DNA of 45,743 bases from Candidatus Pacearchaeota archaeon (GTDB lineage: Archaea > Nanobdellota > Nanobdellia > Pacearchaeales > GW2011-AR1), in the NCBI GenBank assembly GCA_017608705.1, contig JAFCFJ010000002.1, forward strand, positions 1-45,743, given 5' to 3'. The notes beneath the pieces were generated by a model. The model was not told where the DNA came from. It ran no database searches and saw only the letters and a program-made list of their open reading frames with translations. Of the stretch, positions 6,580 to 15,494 are shown piece by piece (positions within the stretch are counted from its first letter, which is position 1; every line of letters begins with the position of its first letter). Both the position numbers and the translations under genes were made by a program.

Positions 6580-7794
6580 ATGGTTATTCGTCTCGATAAG
6601 ATTTTTGATTCTATTACGAAGGCAAAGATTTTCAAAGATCGTTTCGTGTTACAGGCAAACTATACTCCTGATACTATTCCACATAGGGATGAGCAAATAG
6701 CGCAGATTGCAAGTATTATCGCGCCAGCCCTACGTGGGGAGAGGCCCAGCAATCTTTTTGTTTATGGAAAGACTGGCACTGGCAAAACACTAAGCGTGCA
6801 GTATGTGAGACAGGAAATGCTGAAGAGAGCAAACAACACAGATACAGAGCTTAAGATTGAATACATAAACTGTAAACTTAGGAAAGTAGCGGACACAGAA
6901 TATAGGATTTTAGCCGAGATGATAAAGAAGCTTGGCAAAGATGTGCCTGCTACAGGCTTACCCACAGATTATCTTTACAATAATTTCATCGATCTGCTCG
7001 ACGAGAAGAGAAGGTTGCTCATCCTAATCCTGGATGAAATAGACCAGGCAGTAAAGAAGATCTCGGACAATTTTCTTTACAATTTAACAAGGCTCAACAG
7101 TGAATTGACGAAAGCACAGATAAGCTTGATAGGTATAAGCAATGATCTTCGCTTTATAGACAATCTTGATCCACGTGTTAGGAGTTCATTGAGCGAGGAA
7201 GAAATAGTTTTCCCACCTTATAACGCATTACAGCTTAAAGACATTCTCGAGGATAGGGCAAAGAAGGCTTTCCAGCCAGGTGTGGTTGGTGATGGTGTGA
7301 TCGCGAAATGTGCTGCTTTGGCGGCACGTGAGCATGGCGATGCAAGACGTGCTCTCGACTTACTGAGGATAGCTGGCGAAATAGCTGAGCGTGAGGGTAG
7401 TAGCAAGATTTTGCTCAAGCACATAGATATGGCTAATGACAAGATCGAGAGAGACAAGATTCTTGCTGTTATAGAGACTGAACCGAAGCAATTTCAGCTC
7501 GTGTTGCTTGCTATAATAATGCTTACCGAAGATAAGGGCAAAAAAGAAGGGGATAAGATCTTTACTGGTGATGTATATGAGGTTTACCAAGAGTTGTGCA
7601 TAAAAACAAGATCTGAAATACTTACGCAGAGAAGGGTCAGCGATATTATAGCAGAGTTCGATATGCTTGGTATTATTAACGCGAAAGTTGTGAGTAAGGG
7701 TCGTTATGGGAGAACCCGTGAAATAAAACTTGCAATTCCGAACAATATTCTTGAAAAAGCAAAACAAATCCTTCATGATTCCTTGGGTGTATGA
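6580..7794 (+). CDS. cdc6: Orc1/Cdc6 replication initiator
   Basis: A 404-residue AAA+ protein that binds origin ORB elements and loads the MCM helicase. Walker A GKTGTGKT (63-70), Walker B LILDEID (149-155), sensor 1 GISND (185-189) and the arginine-containing DPRVRSSL (197-204) are present, followed by the lid and a C-terminal winged-helix DNA-binding domain (about 300-404). The chosen ATG at 6580 (MVIRLDKIFDS) fits the family N-terminus and the TATA box. A longer TTG-initiated frame from 6430 would run through ORB element 3 and the promoter. The stop overlaps the start of the polymerase D small-subunit gene, so the three replication genes form one operon. Confidence 0.95.
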   Translation: MVIRLDKIFDSITKAKIFKDRFVLQANYTPDTIPHRDEQIAQIASIIAPALRGERPSNLFVYGKTGTGKTLSVQYVRQEMLKRANNTDTELKIEYINCKLRKVADTEYRILAEMIKKLGKDVPATGLPTDYLYNNFIDLLDEKRRLLILILDEIDQAVKKISDNFLYNLTRLNSELTKAQISLIGISNDLRFIDNLDPRVRSSLSEEEIVFPPYNALQLKDILEDRAKKAFQPGVVGDGVIAKCAALAAREHGDARRALDLLRIAGEIAEREGSSKILLKHIDMANDKIERDKILAVIETEPKQFQLVLLAIIMLTEDKGKKEGDKIFTGDVYEVYQELCIKTRSEILTQRRVSDIIAEFDMLGIINAKVVSKGRYGRTREIKLAIPNNILEKAKQILHDSLGV

Positions 7795-9356
7795 TGGACA
7801 AAGAGATTTTTGAGTTTTGTGCTAAGAAGGGCTTGTTGCTGGACAAGGATAGTATTGAGTTTCTAAAACAGCTGAAGACTGATGTTGCAAAAAAAATTCT
7901 AGAGCGAATCGAAACGATAAAGACTTCTCGCTTTATATCAAAAAATTTTTTCTATGAACATATTGACAAGATCTTAAGTATATTGCATGAGAATGACAAA
8001 AAAGAATTAGAGCGCGTACTGGTGAAACTTGGTATAAGCGTTACAATTGAGAGGGAAAGTGTTATCGAGGCCAATATTGATACTGGAAAAGAAGAGCAGT
8101 CTATTGAGGCTGATGAAGGTTTCAGGATTCTTTTCAACTACACACCAAAAACAAAAGCCATTGAGGTTGACGATTTTGTTCGCCATTTCAGGTCAAGATT
8201 TATTGCTCTGAAGAATATACTGCAAGAGAGACCTGAGCTTGAAGGCTTGACAGCTATTGGTAGGCTTACACAACAGAGACGTGATGTGTCTATTGTTGGT
8301 ATGGTGGTTAACAAGAGAATAACAAAAAACAAGAATCTCTTGCTAGAGCTCGAAGATTTGACAGGTAGAACTCTTGTGCTTGTTAACCAGAATAAGCCAG
8401 AATTGTTCAATATTGCCAAGAATGTCTTGCTTGACGATGTTATTGGTGTTAGCGGGAGTGGCACGCGTGAGATGATTTTTGCAAACAATATTCTTTTTCC
8501 TGATGCTGCGTTGCCAGAAAAAAAGAGGTTGAACAAGGAAATTCTTGTGGCGTTTACTGCTGATTTACACGTCGGATCGAAGATGTTCCTTGAGGAAAAT
8601 TTTTTACGCTTTATAGATTGGCTCAACATGAAATATGGTGATGAGGAGCAGAAAAAGCTTGCGAGTAAGGTTAAGTATCTTTTCATTACAGGCGATACTG
8701 TTGATGGTGTAGGCATATATCCTGGACAAGAAGAGTTGCTCGAGATAAAAGATGTTAAACAACAGTATGAAAAGCTTGCTGAGTTGCTTAGCATGATAAG
8801 GAAGGATATAAAGATTATTATGTGTCCAGGACAGCACGATGCAGTGCGCGTGGCAGAGCCACAACCGGCAATAGGCAGAGACTACGGAGAGGCACTTTAC
8901 AAACTTGAAAATCTTCATCTCGTGAGCAACCCAGCAATTGTTGAAATCAGCGATGGAAACAACAGCGTTAAAGTTTTGATGTATCACGGAGCTAGCATGC
9001 ATGATGTGATCAACGAGATTGAAGAGCTAAGACTGAACCGTGGTCATGATATTCCTGCCAAGGTTGTTACGCATTTGCTCAAAAGAAGACACTTAGCGCC
9101 GACACATTCAGCCCAAGTTTATATCCCTAACGCTGAGGAAGATCTGCTTGTGATAAAAGAAGTGCCTGATATTGTTGCTACAGGAGATTTGCATAGGCCA
9201 GATATTGAGCTTTACAACAATATTCTCGTTGTGGCTTCTTCATGCTGGCAATCAATAACACCTTTTGAGGAGAAAGTAGGTAATGATCCAGATCCTTGTA
9301 AAGTGCCTCTCTTGAATCTAAAGACTCGTGAGATTAAAATTTTAGATTTTAGCTAG
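7791..9356 (+). CDS. polB: DNA polymerase D small subunit DP1 (3'-5' exonuclease)
   Basis: The proofreading subunit of archaeal PolD, 521 residues. An N-terminal helical region (about 1-110) is followed by an OB-fold (about 155-235) and a calcineurin-like exonuclease domain. The last has DLH (258-260), GDTVDGVGIYPGQ (301-313), GQHD (347-350), YHG (398-400) and GDLH (465-468). The ATG at 7791 overlaps the orc1 stop as ATGA; ATG 7794 is an equally possible start. The large-subunit gene begins 2 nt after its stop, so both subunits are translated together. Confidence 0.95.
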   Translation: MMDKEIFEFCAKKGLLLDKDSIEFLKQLKTDVAKKILERIETIKTSRFISKNFFYEHIDKILSILHENDKKELERVLVKLGISVTIERESVIEANIDTGKEEQSIEADEGFRILFNYTPKTKAIEVDDFVRHFRSRFIALKNILQERPELEGLTAIGRLTQQRRDVSIVGMVVNKRITKNKNLLLELEDLTGRTLVLVNQNKPELFNIAKNVLLDDVIGVSGSGTREMIFANNILFPDAALPEKKRLNKEILVAFTADLHVGSKMFLEENFLRFIDWLNMKYGDEEQKKLASKVKYLFITGDTVDGVGIYPGQEELLEIKDVKQQYEKLAELLSMIRKDIKIIMCPGQHDAVRVAEPQPAIGRDYGEALYKLENLHLVSNPAIVEISDGNNSVKVLMYHGASMHDVINEIEELRLNRGHDIPAKVVTHLLKRRHLAPTHSAQVYIPNAEEDLLVIKEVPDIVATGDLHRPDIELYNNILVVASSCWQSITPFEEKVGNDPDPCKVPLLNLKTREIKILDFS

Positions 9357-9357
9357 A

Positions 9358-12300
9358 ATGGGAAAGCTTGATAAATATTTCAAAGATATTGAGAGGAAAG
9401 TACATATCTTGTTTGATATAGCGAATGAAGCACGTAGTAAAGGACTTGACCCTCACGACACTGTTGAGATAAATCTTGCTACAAGCCTTGCTGAGAGAGC
9501 GGTTGGTTTGGTGGCTTCAATATATCCACAAATACAAAACAAAGCTATAGTGAAGAGAATAAAAGAGCTGGAACAAGAGTATGGTATTCTTGATTTTGCT
9601 GTTTCACTCAAGATTGCTGAAGAAATTGCACAGGAAAAATTCTGTAAATTCAAAGATTTGCTCGAAGCTATTGATGCAGGCATTCGTGTTGGTCTTGCCT
9701 ACATAACTCTTGGCGTTGTCAGCTCGCCTATCGAAGGTTTTACTGGGCTTAAACTGAAAAAAACGAGAGATGGTAAGGACTATTTTGCTCTTTATTTTTC
9801 AGGACCGATCCGTTCAGCAGGCGGCACGAGTGCGGCTTTTTGCCTTGTTATTGCTGACCACTTACGCGAGATTTTTGGCTATGCTCCCTATGACCCAACA
9901 GATGAAGAAGTGAAGAGAGCAGTAACAGAAATTTACGACTATCATGAGCGCGTTACAAATTTACAGTATTTGCCTACCGAGGAAGAGGCTGAATTCATCG
10001 CTAGACATTTACCATTGCAGATAGAGGGCGACCCAACAGAGGAGCGAGAGGTAAGTAATTATAAGGATTTGCCACGTGTTGATACAAACAGGATCCGTGG
10101 TGGTTTTTGCCTTGTATTTGCTGAAGGTCTTGCGCAAAAAGCACCGAAAATTCAAAGGATTGTCAAAAAGCTTAGAGACAAAGGTTTCAAGCTTAGTGAC
10201 TGGGACTTTCTCGACGAGCTTGTGGAGTTGAAACATAAGAAATCTGAGGCTGGAGATGGGGACAAGGGAGAAGCTGTTTACATAAAAGATATTGTTGCAG
10301 GCAGGCCTGTTTTTGCACATCCGTCAAGGAGTGGAGGTTTTAGGCTTATCTACGGGCGAGCAAGAAATACAGGTTATAGCTCCGTGGCTATTTCGCCGGC
10401 AACAATGGCTGTTCTTGAAAATTTCATTGCTGTTGGCACACAACTTAAAATTGAGTTACCGAGCAAGGGCGGGGCCATTGCTGTTTGCGACAGCATAGAT
10501 GGGCCGGTGGTCAAGCTTGATGATGGCTCTGTTTTACGGCTGAATGATTTTGCTACAGCCAAGGAAATTGCACGCAACATAGTAGAGATCATCTACCTCG
10601 GAGATATGCTTATCCCCTATGGCGACTTTGCTAATAGAAACCATGTGCTGGTTAAGCAAGGCTATGACGTGAGTTATTGGCTTGCCGAGCTTCGCGCTGT
10701 TGATAAGGATAAGGCTGAAGAACTACGGGAGAGAGCAAGAGACATAGGTTTGGCTGAGGCTGTTGAGCTTAGTGAGAAATATGGAATTGGATTTCATCCA
10801 AATTTCATATTTTTTTGGACACAGATCAGTGAAGAGCAATTTTTTTCACTGCTTGATTGGCTCTTACAAGCGAGCTGGCGCGATAAACTTGTTCTGCCTT
10901 ATAGCCGTTCTATGCAAGAGAGCTTGGCTAAGGCTAAGAGGGCTCTCGAGCTTCTTGCTGTTGAGCACAGCATAGCTATCGAGAGCATTGTGTTGAGCGA
11001 GACAGAGAGTAAGGCGCTACTGTTGAATCTTGGTTTTAGCGCGGAAGAACTTGAGAGAATTGATAGTGAAAAATACAAGAAGAAAATAAAAGAGGTGGTA
11101 GAGAAAGCTAAGAGGCTTAACGGCAAGGATATATTGGCTATAGTTAATGAACTCTCTTGCTATAAGATTATGGACAAAGCTGGCACGTTTATAGGTGCAA
11201 GGATGGGCCGGCCGGAAAAAGCAAAGCTCAGAAAGCTTGAGGGAAGTCCTCAAGTATTGTTTCCTGTTGGTTATGAAGGTGGTAGAATGCGTAGCGTGCA
11301 AGAGGCATGCAATGTGGGTAGCGTTAAGGCAGATTTTCCGATTTATTACTGCAAGAACTGTAAAAGGGAAACAATTTACTATACTTGTGAAGTTTGTGGT
11401 GATAAATGTGAGAAACTTCATTACTGTCCTGTATGCCAGCAAACATTTACATCAGAAAAGTGTAAGGCGCATGGTGTAGGACAAAGTTATAATACAAGGA
11501 GAATTGATATAAAGCACTACTATGACGCTGCCCTAAGACATCTAGGCCTAGATCATGAGAGCGCGCCGGCTCTAGTCAAAGGTGTTCGCGGCACTTCTTC
11601 ACAAGACCATGTGCCAGAAAATCTGGCGAAGGGTATTTTGCGAGCATTACATGGTTTGCATGTTAATAAAGATGGCACGATAAGGTTTGATGCAACAGAG
11701 TTGCCGATAACACATTTCAAGCCAAAGGAGATAGGCACGAGTGTCGAGAAGCTGAGGGAACTTGGCTATACACACGATATTTATGGCAAGGAACTTGTCA
11801 GCGAGGAACAGATTTTAGAGATAAAGCCACATGACGTGATATTGCCTGCATGTCCTGAAAGCAACGACGAAAAAGCAGACGATATCTTTGTTCGCGTAGC
11901 CAATTTCGTTGATGATTTACTGGCTAAGTTTTACAAGATGAAACCTTTTTACAATGTTCATGATGCCAGCGAGCTCGTAGGACATCTTGTTGCCTGTATA
12001 GCGCCACACAACTGTGGTGCTGTTGTTGGCCGTATTATTGGCTTTTCGAAAACCCAGGCATTACTTGCCTCGCCATATATACATGCTGCCATGCGCCGTG
12101 ATTGTGATGGGGATGAGGCAGCAGTCATGCTCTTGCTTGATGCTTTGCTTAACTTTTCACGCGCATATTTGCCTGCACATCGTGGCGGCACACAAGACGC
12201 ACCTCTTGTTTTGAACTCACATTTACGTGCCGGTGAAGTTGATGATATGATCTTCGACCTAGATGTTTCTTGGAGCTATGGGCTTGAGTTTTACAGAGCA

Positions 12301-12849
12301 GCAGAAGAAGGAAAGCATCCTAGTGAAATAAAGGTCGAACAGATTAGCGATAGACTTGGCACAGATAAAGAATTTGTTAATATAGGTTATACACATGAGA
12401 CAAGCGATATCAATGCTGGCGTGCTATGTTCAGCATACAAAAAGCTTGTTACAATGCAAGATAAGGTACAGAAACAAATGGCTCTTGTCGAAAGGATAAG
12501 GGCTGCAGACGAGAGTGACGTGGCAAGGCTTGTGATAGAAAAACATTTCATTCGGGATATTCGTGGCAACCTTAGGAAGTTCAGCATGCAGCAGTTTCGT
12601 TGTGTTAACTGTAATGAAAAATATAGAAGGCCGCCTCTTACAGGAAAATGTTTGAGGTGTGGTGGCAAGCTTATCTTTACAATTTCGAAAGGCAGTATTG
12701 TTAAGTATCTTGAGCCAGCATTGCAACTTGCTAAGCATTATAATGTGCCAGCCTATATCGTGCAGAGCCTTGAGCTAACGAGAAGCTATATAGAGAGTAT
12801 TTTTGGCAGGGAACGTGAGAAGCAAGTTGCCTTGGAGAAATGGTTTTAA
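9358..12849 (+). CDS. polC: DNA polymerase D large subunit DP2
   Basis: The catalytic subunit of archaeal PolD, 1163 residues. The two-barrel polymerase core is marked by AHPSRSGGFRLIYGR (about 321-335) and by the catalytic DCDGDE at 915-920, whose three Asp bind the metals. Cys-rich zinc modules lie near 665-700 and 1082-1101. The C-terminus ends in QVALEKWF, a PCNA-interacting (PIP) motif of the form QxxLxxWF at the last eight residues. No intein interrupts the gene, although this subunit often carries one in Euryarchaeota. It is the last gene of the oriC-proximal replication operon. Confidence 0.96.
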   Translation: MGKLDKYFKDIERKVHILFDIANEARSKGLDPHDTVEINLATSLAERAVGLVASIYPQIQNKAIVKRIKELEQEYGILDFAVSLKIAEEIAQEKFCKFKDLLEAIDAGIRVGLAYITLGVVSSPIEGFTGLKLKKTRDGKDYFALYFSGPIRSAGGTSAAFCLVIADHLREIFGYAPYDPTDEEVKRAVTEIYDYHERVTNLQYLPTEEEAEFIARHLPLQIEGDPTEEREVSNYKDLPRVDTNRIRGGFCLVFAEGLAQKAPKIQRIVKKLRDKGFKLSDWDFLDELVELKHKKSEAGDGDKGEAVYIKDIVAGRPVFAHPSRSGGFRLIYGRARNTGYSSVAISPATMAVLENFIAVGTQLKIELPSKGGAIAVCDSIDGPVVKLDDGSVLRLNDFATAKEIARNIVEIIYLGDMLIPYGDFANRNHVLVKQGYDVSYWLAELRAVDKDKAEELRERARDIGLAEAVELSEKYGIGFHPNFIFFWTQISEEQFFSLLDWLLQASWRDKLVLPYSRSMQESLAKAKRALELLAVEHSIAIESIVLSETESKALLLNLGFSAEELERIDSEKYKKKIKEVVEKAKRLNGKDILAIVNELSCYKIMDKAGTFIGARMGRPEKAKLRKLEGSPQVLFPVGYEGGRMRSVQEACNVGSVKADFPIYYCKNCKRETIYYTCEVCGDKCEKLHYCPVCQQTFTSEKCKAHGVGQSYNTRRIDIKHYYDAALRHLGLDHESAPALVKGVRGTSSQDHVPENLAKGILRALHGLHVNKDGTIRFDATELPITHFKPKEIGTSVEKLRELGYTHDIYGKELVSEEQILEIKPHDVILPACPESNDEKADDIFVRVANFVDDLLAKFYKMKPFYNVHDASELVGHLVACIAPHNCGAVVGRIIGFSKTQALLASPYIHAAMRRDCDGDEAAVMLLLDALLNFSRAYLPAHRGGTQDAPLVLNSHLRAGEVDDMIFDLDVSWSYGLEFYRAAEEGKHPSEIKVEQISDRLGTDKEFVNIGYTHETSDINAGVLCSAYKKLVTMQDKVQKQMALVERIRAADESDVARLVIEKHFIRDIRGNLRKFSMQQFRCVNCNEKYRRPPLTGKCLRCGGKLIFTISKGSIVKYLEPALQLAKHYNVPAYIVQSLELTRSYIESIFGREREKQVALEKWF

Positions 12850-12865
12850 CATCCTATATTTCCTT

Positions 12866-13489
12866 TCAACTAATATAGCCTCCGAACGGGAAGATGGCCT
12901 TTCCTGCAGGCCCCGTCACTATGTCAAAGAGACCAGCAAACAATATTTTTACAATCACGAGATAAGCTGTTAAGAAGGCTGCGGTGTATACTATTAGGAG
13001 GGCTACGACAACCACAAAGAGCTCTGTCTGGAAAAGTTCTGTTGCTGCCTTTAATATCACAGCATTAGATATGATAAAAGTGAAGAGGAGAATTAGTGCT
13101 GTTAGCAGATTAAAGAATGTGGCAAAAAGACCATGCATAGGGGCAAGGCTAATGAGCGATACTATGAGTGAGCCACAAGAGATTATGAAGAGACCGTAGC
13201 TTAGGGTTGTCAGGGCATGGAAGTATCCTCCTTTTCCTGATAGTATGCGGAGCGATAACTGTAGGAGAAGAGCTACAAACATTGCTAGCATTAATACCGA
13301 GACCAGAGAGGAGAAAAATACTGTCACAGCTGTTGAGAAACTCGAAAGAGAAAATTTTTTCGTTGTTGTGAGAATATTTATAGAGATAAAAAAAGAGGAG
13401 ATCAACAAGACTAGAAAAGATTTTTTGATGTTTTTTTCTTTCTTGGCAGAAGCTATTGCTTTCAGGGGTGAAAACAAGATATTAATCAT
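12866..13489 (-). CDS. Multi-pass membrane protein, Yip1-like
   Basis: A 207-residue integral membrane protein with a short cytoplasmic N-terminus (MINILFSPLKAIASAKKEKN) and five or six hydrophobic segments. The SGKGGYFHALTTLSYGL segment before the third hydrophobic stretch is typical of archaeal Yip1-domain proteins, whose function is unknown. A TATA-like AAATTTAAGTA (13511-13521) about 27 nt upstream supports ATG 13489. It is convergent with polC (16 nt gap) and divergent from the lipoprotein-like gene at 13567. Confidence 0.75.
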   Translation of the reverse strand: MINILFSPLKAIASAKKEKNIKKSFLVLLISSFFISINILTTTKKFSLSSFSTAVTVFFSSLVSVLMLAMFVALLLQLSLRILSGKGGYFHALTTLSYGLFIISCGSLIVSLISLAPMHGLFATFFNLLTALILLFTFIISNAVILKAATELFQTELFVVVVALLIVYTAAFLTAYLVIVKILFAGLFDIVTGPAGKAIFPFGGYIS

Positions 13490-13510
13490 ATGATGTTTAT
13501 TGCTGGTAGC

Positions 13511-13546
13511 TACTTAAATTTTTGGTTTTGGAAAAATTTTTTATAC
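13511..13546. promoter_or_regulatory. Divergent promoter pair (Yip1-like / lipoprotein-like)
   Basis: The minus-direction TATA-like element AAATTTAAGTA is at 13511-13521, 27 nt before ATG 13489. The plus-direction TTTTTTTATAC is at about 13536-13546, 25 nt before ATG 13567. Confidence 0.5.
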
Positions 13547-13566
13547 ACCGCTTGCTTCGAGAAGTT

Positions 13567-13974
13567 ATGGCTGGAAAGAAAGAAGCTGGAGTGAAAAAGG
13601 ATCTTGCTTCATTGGTTGCCTCTGCATGTCTTGGTTTGGCGAGCATAATTGGAGTTGGCGGTTGCGTAACAATGAGCACAGCTGAACAGACAGCAGTTCT
13701 CGGCGGGGTTGTTGGTGCAGCAATCAACGAAGATGATCGTGCAGAAGGAGCTGCCAAGGGCATGGTGCTTGGCTATATTCTTGGGAGGATTATAGAGGAG
13801 TCGCAAAGAGGTTATAGGGTTGAGCCTGCACAAAGAGGTTATTTTAGGCGCGAGAGTTCTGGGTATGAGCTGTATAGAGAAGGGGAGATTTTGCGTGATA
13901 GGAATGGAAATCTTTACAGGGTTGTGCGAAGAGGTAATGAGCTCTATGCCATTCCATTAGATAGGAGCTATTAA
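13567..13974 (+). CDS. Small lipoprotein-like, glycine-zipper protein
   Basis: A 135-residue protein. The N-terminus is basic, followed by a hydrophobic stretch (about 14-32) ending GVGGC (Cys33), a possible lipobox. A glycine-zipper-like segment (LGGVVGAAIN, then GAAKGMVLGYILG) follows at about 44-72. The C-terminal half (about 90-135) reads as a small beta repeat (YELYREGEILRDRNGNLYRV). ATG 13567 is chosen over a TTG at 13522 because of the TATA box at 13536-13546. It is probably anchored at the outer face of the membrane; no catalytic motif is seen and the function is unknown. Confidence 0.7.
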   Translation: MAGKKEAGVKKDLASLVASACLGLASIIGVGGCVTMSTAEQTAVLGGVVGAAINEDDRAEGAAKGMVLGYILGRIIEESQRGYRVEPAQRGYFRRESSGYELYREGEILRDRNGNLYRVVRRGNELYAIPLDRSY

Positions 13975-15155
13975 GGTAAGAGATAGAAAAGTATTGTTGG
14001 CACGAGAAGGCATGCCATTAATTGTGTTCTTCTTACTTGCATGTTTAGCGTTGCTATTCCAAGGCTTGTGGCTGTTGCAAATATAAGCAAGCCAATAGGA
14101 CCTGAAATAAGAAGCACGAGCAAAGAGACAAATATGAGAGTAGCGATAGAAATTGTTTTGTAATCTATCCTCATTATAGCTTTTGTCAGTATCCTACTAA
14201 CAATATAGAGGCTTACAGAAGCAAGAGCTCCTGCTAATAAAATTGTGAAAAGAATAAGAAAAACCTGATTTGCTGTGATCTTTGTTAGTTTTGCTACTGC
14301 GAGAGCCACACCTGTTCTTGCTTTACCTATACTATAAAGAGTTATGAAGCTGAGACCAACAACAAGCGTGTTTATTGCACCAAGCGTGATGATAAACTCT
14401 CTGCTTGTGAGTTTTGTAATGCTAGAACTTATAATCGCAGCCTGGCTCGCGCCGAGGCCAGGCATGAAGGCACAGAACGGCGCAGCTATTAGGCTCGCGA
14501 CTAAACCCTTAACTATGCTCCTTGTTCCTGGCTTAGCAAAGCTCGCCTTTTGTTCAGGCAGTTTTACTCTTCTCTTGATGCTTCTCAACAGGCTGGAGCC
14601 ACCAAATAGGCCAGTAAGTAAAGGCAGTAGAGGTTCTTTGATGTTGGTGTTGAGTGTTGCGATACCAAGAAAGCCTGCAAGAATGAAAATAACTAATGCT
14701 CTAAGTTTGTGTTTTTCTTTTGCTATCAAGAATACAGAGGCAAGCATGAGCAATAGTGGCATGAGCGAGCTTATCAAAGGGTAAGCTCTTGGCAAGCCAA
14801 AGATAAAGAGAGGAACAAGTGTTATTATCATAAGGCAGGCAGAGAAACTTCCTATGAGGCTCAGCATTATTGCCTCGAAACCTTTGCCTTGAAGCAATAG
14901 CCTGTGGCCAGGAAGCACGCTCAATGCTGTATCTTCATCAGGACAGCCAAGATAGATACTTGGGATAAAATCAAGAAATGTGTGCGTAACAGACATACTT
15001 ACGATGAATAGCATAACAGGCAGTATGCTTATTGTTGAGTTGTTCATGATCAGACTGAGTAGCATTACAGCCACGAGATTTATATGCAGGCCTGGCACAA
15101 TGCCTGTTATTGTTCCTACGAGCACACCAAGCAAGATAGCAATCAAGATTAGCAT
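13971..15155 (-). CDS. TctA-like (DUF112) membrane permease, archaeal type
   Basis: A 394-residue protein with about ten transmembrane segments. The family hallmark of two internally related motifs is present: GIVPGLHINLVAV near residue 18 and FMPGLGASQAAIISS near 230. This is the archaeal COG1784-type relative of the large permease of tripartite tricarboxylate transporters. No solute-binding partner or small permease is nearby, so substrate and even transport activity are unproven. The start overlaps the stop of the upstream OB-fold gene by 7 nt, indicating an operon. The stop overlaps the convergent lipoprotein-like gene by 4 nt. Confidence 0.85.
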   Translation of the reverse strand: MLILIAILLGVLVGTITGIVPGLHINLVAVMLLSLIMNNSTISILPVMLFIVSMSVTHTFLDFIPSIYLGCPDEDTALSVLPGHRLLLQGKGFEAIMLSLIGSFSACLMIITLVPLFIFGLPRAYPLISSLMPLLLMLASVFLIAKEKHKLRALVIFILAGFLGIATLNTNIKEPLLPLLTGLFGGSSLLRSIKRRVKLPEQKASFAKPGTRSIVKGLVASLIAAPFCAFMPGLGASQAAIISSSITKLTSREFIITLGAINTLVVGLSFITLYSIGKARTGVALAVAKLTKITANQVFLILFTILLAGALASVSLYIVSRILTKAIMRIDYKTISIATLIFVSLLVLLISGPIGLLIFATATSLGIATLNMQVRRTQLMACLLVPTILFYLLP

Positions 15156-15463
15156 TTGATCTTGCTTATGAAAAACAAACCGTTTTCAAATCTGCCGGTA
15201 AAGCTACATCTCTTACCTTTTGTTGTCTCTAACATATCTTGCTTGCATTTACAATATGCCTTGACTCTTGCTGTCTCGTCACGTAGCATTATTATTTTTC
15301 CACTCTCTCTATCATAAATTCTCTCAACTCTAGCGTTTATCTCAACATACCTCTTTTCGTTATTCTCAAGCCTCTCTATGTTGAGTGTTGTTGGTTGCGC
15401 TTGTGTTGAGAGAACGAGCAGGAGCAATATTCCTGCTGTGGCTATTGCTAAGCTAGTGTTCAT
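15149..15463 (-). CDS. Exported small OB-fold-like protein
   Basis: A 104-residue protein with an N-terminal signal peptide (about 1-22, ending LSTQAQ). A compact beta-rich domain follows (EINARVERIYDRESGKIIML, then CSFTGRFENGLFFISKIKC) that reads like a nucleic-acid-binding-type OB fold placed outside the cell. It has four Cys (CKCKQD, GKRCSF and the C-terminal Cys). An AT-rich AAAAATAAAAATA (15483-15495) about 25 nt upstream may be its promoter. It overlaps the TctA-like gene, so the two are co-expressed. Confidence 0.65.
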   Translation of the reverse strand: MNTSLAIATAGILLLLVLSTQAQPTTLNIERLENNEKRYVEINARVERIYDRESGKIIMLRDETARVKAYCKCKQDMLETTKGKRCSFTGRFENGLFFISKIKC

Positions 15464-15494
15464 GTCAATTGTGTGCGGTCTGTATTTTTATTTT

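Noticed and set aside
9358-12849. Intein in polymerase D large subunit
   Set aside because: The protein has normal length, with no splicing-junction or homing-endonuclease motifs.
14344-14784. Forward-strand 146-residue frame
   Set aside because: It is antisense to the well-supported TctA-like gene and has no family features.
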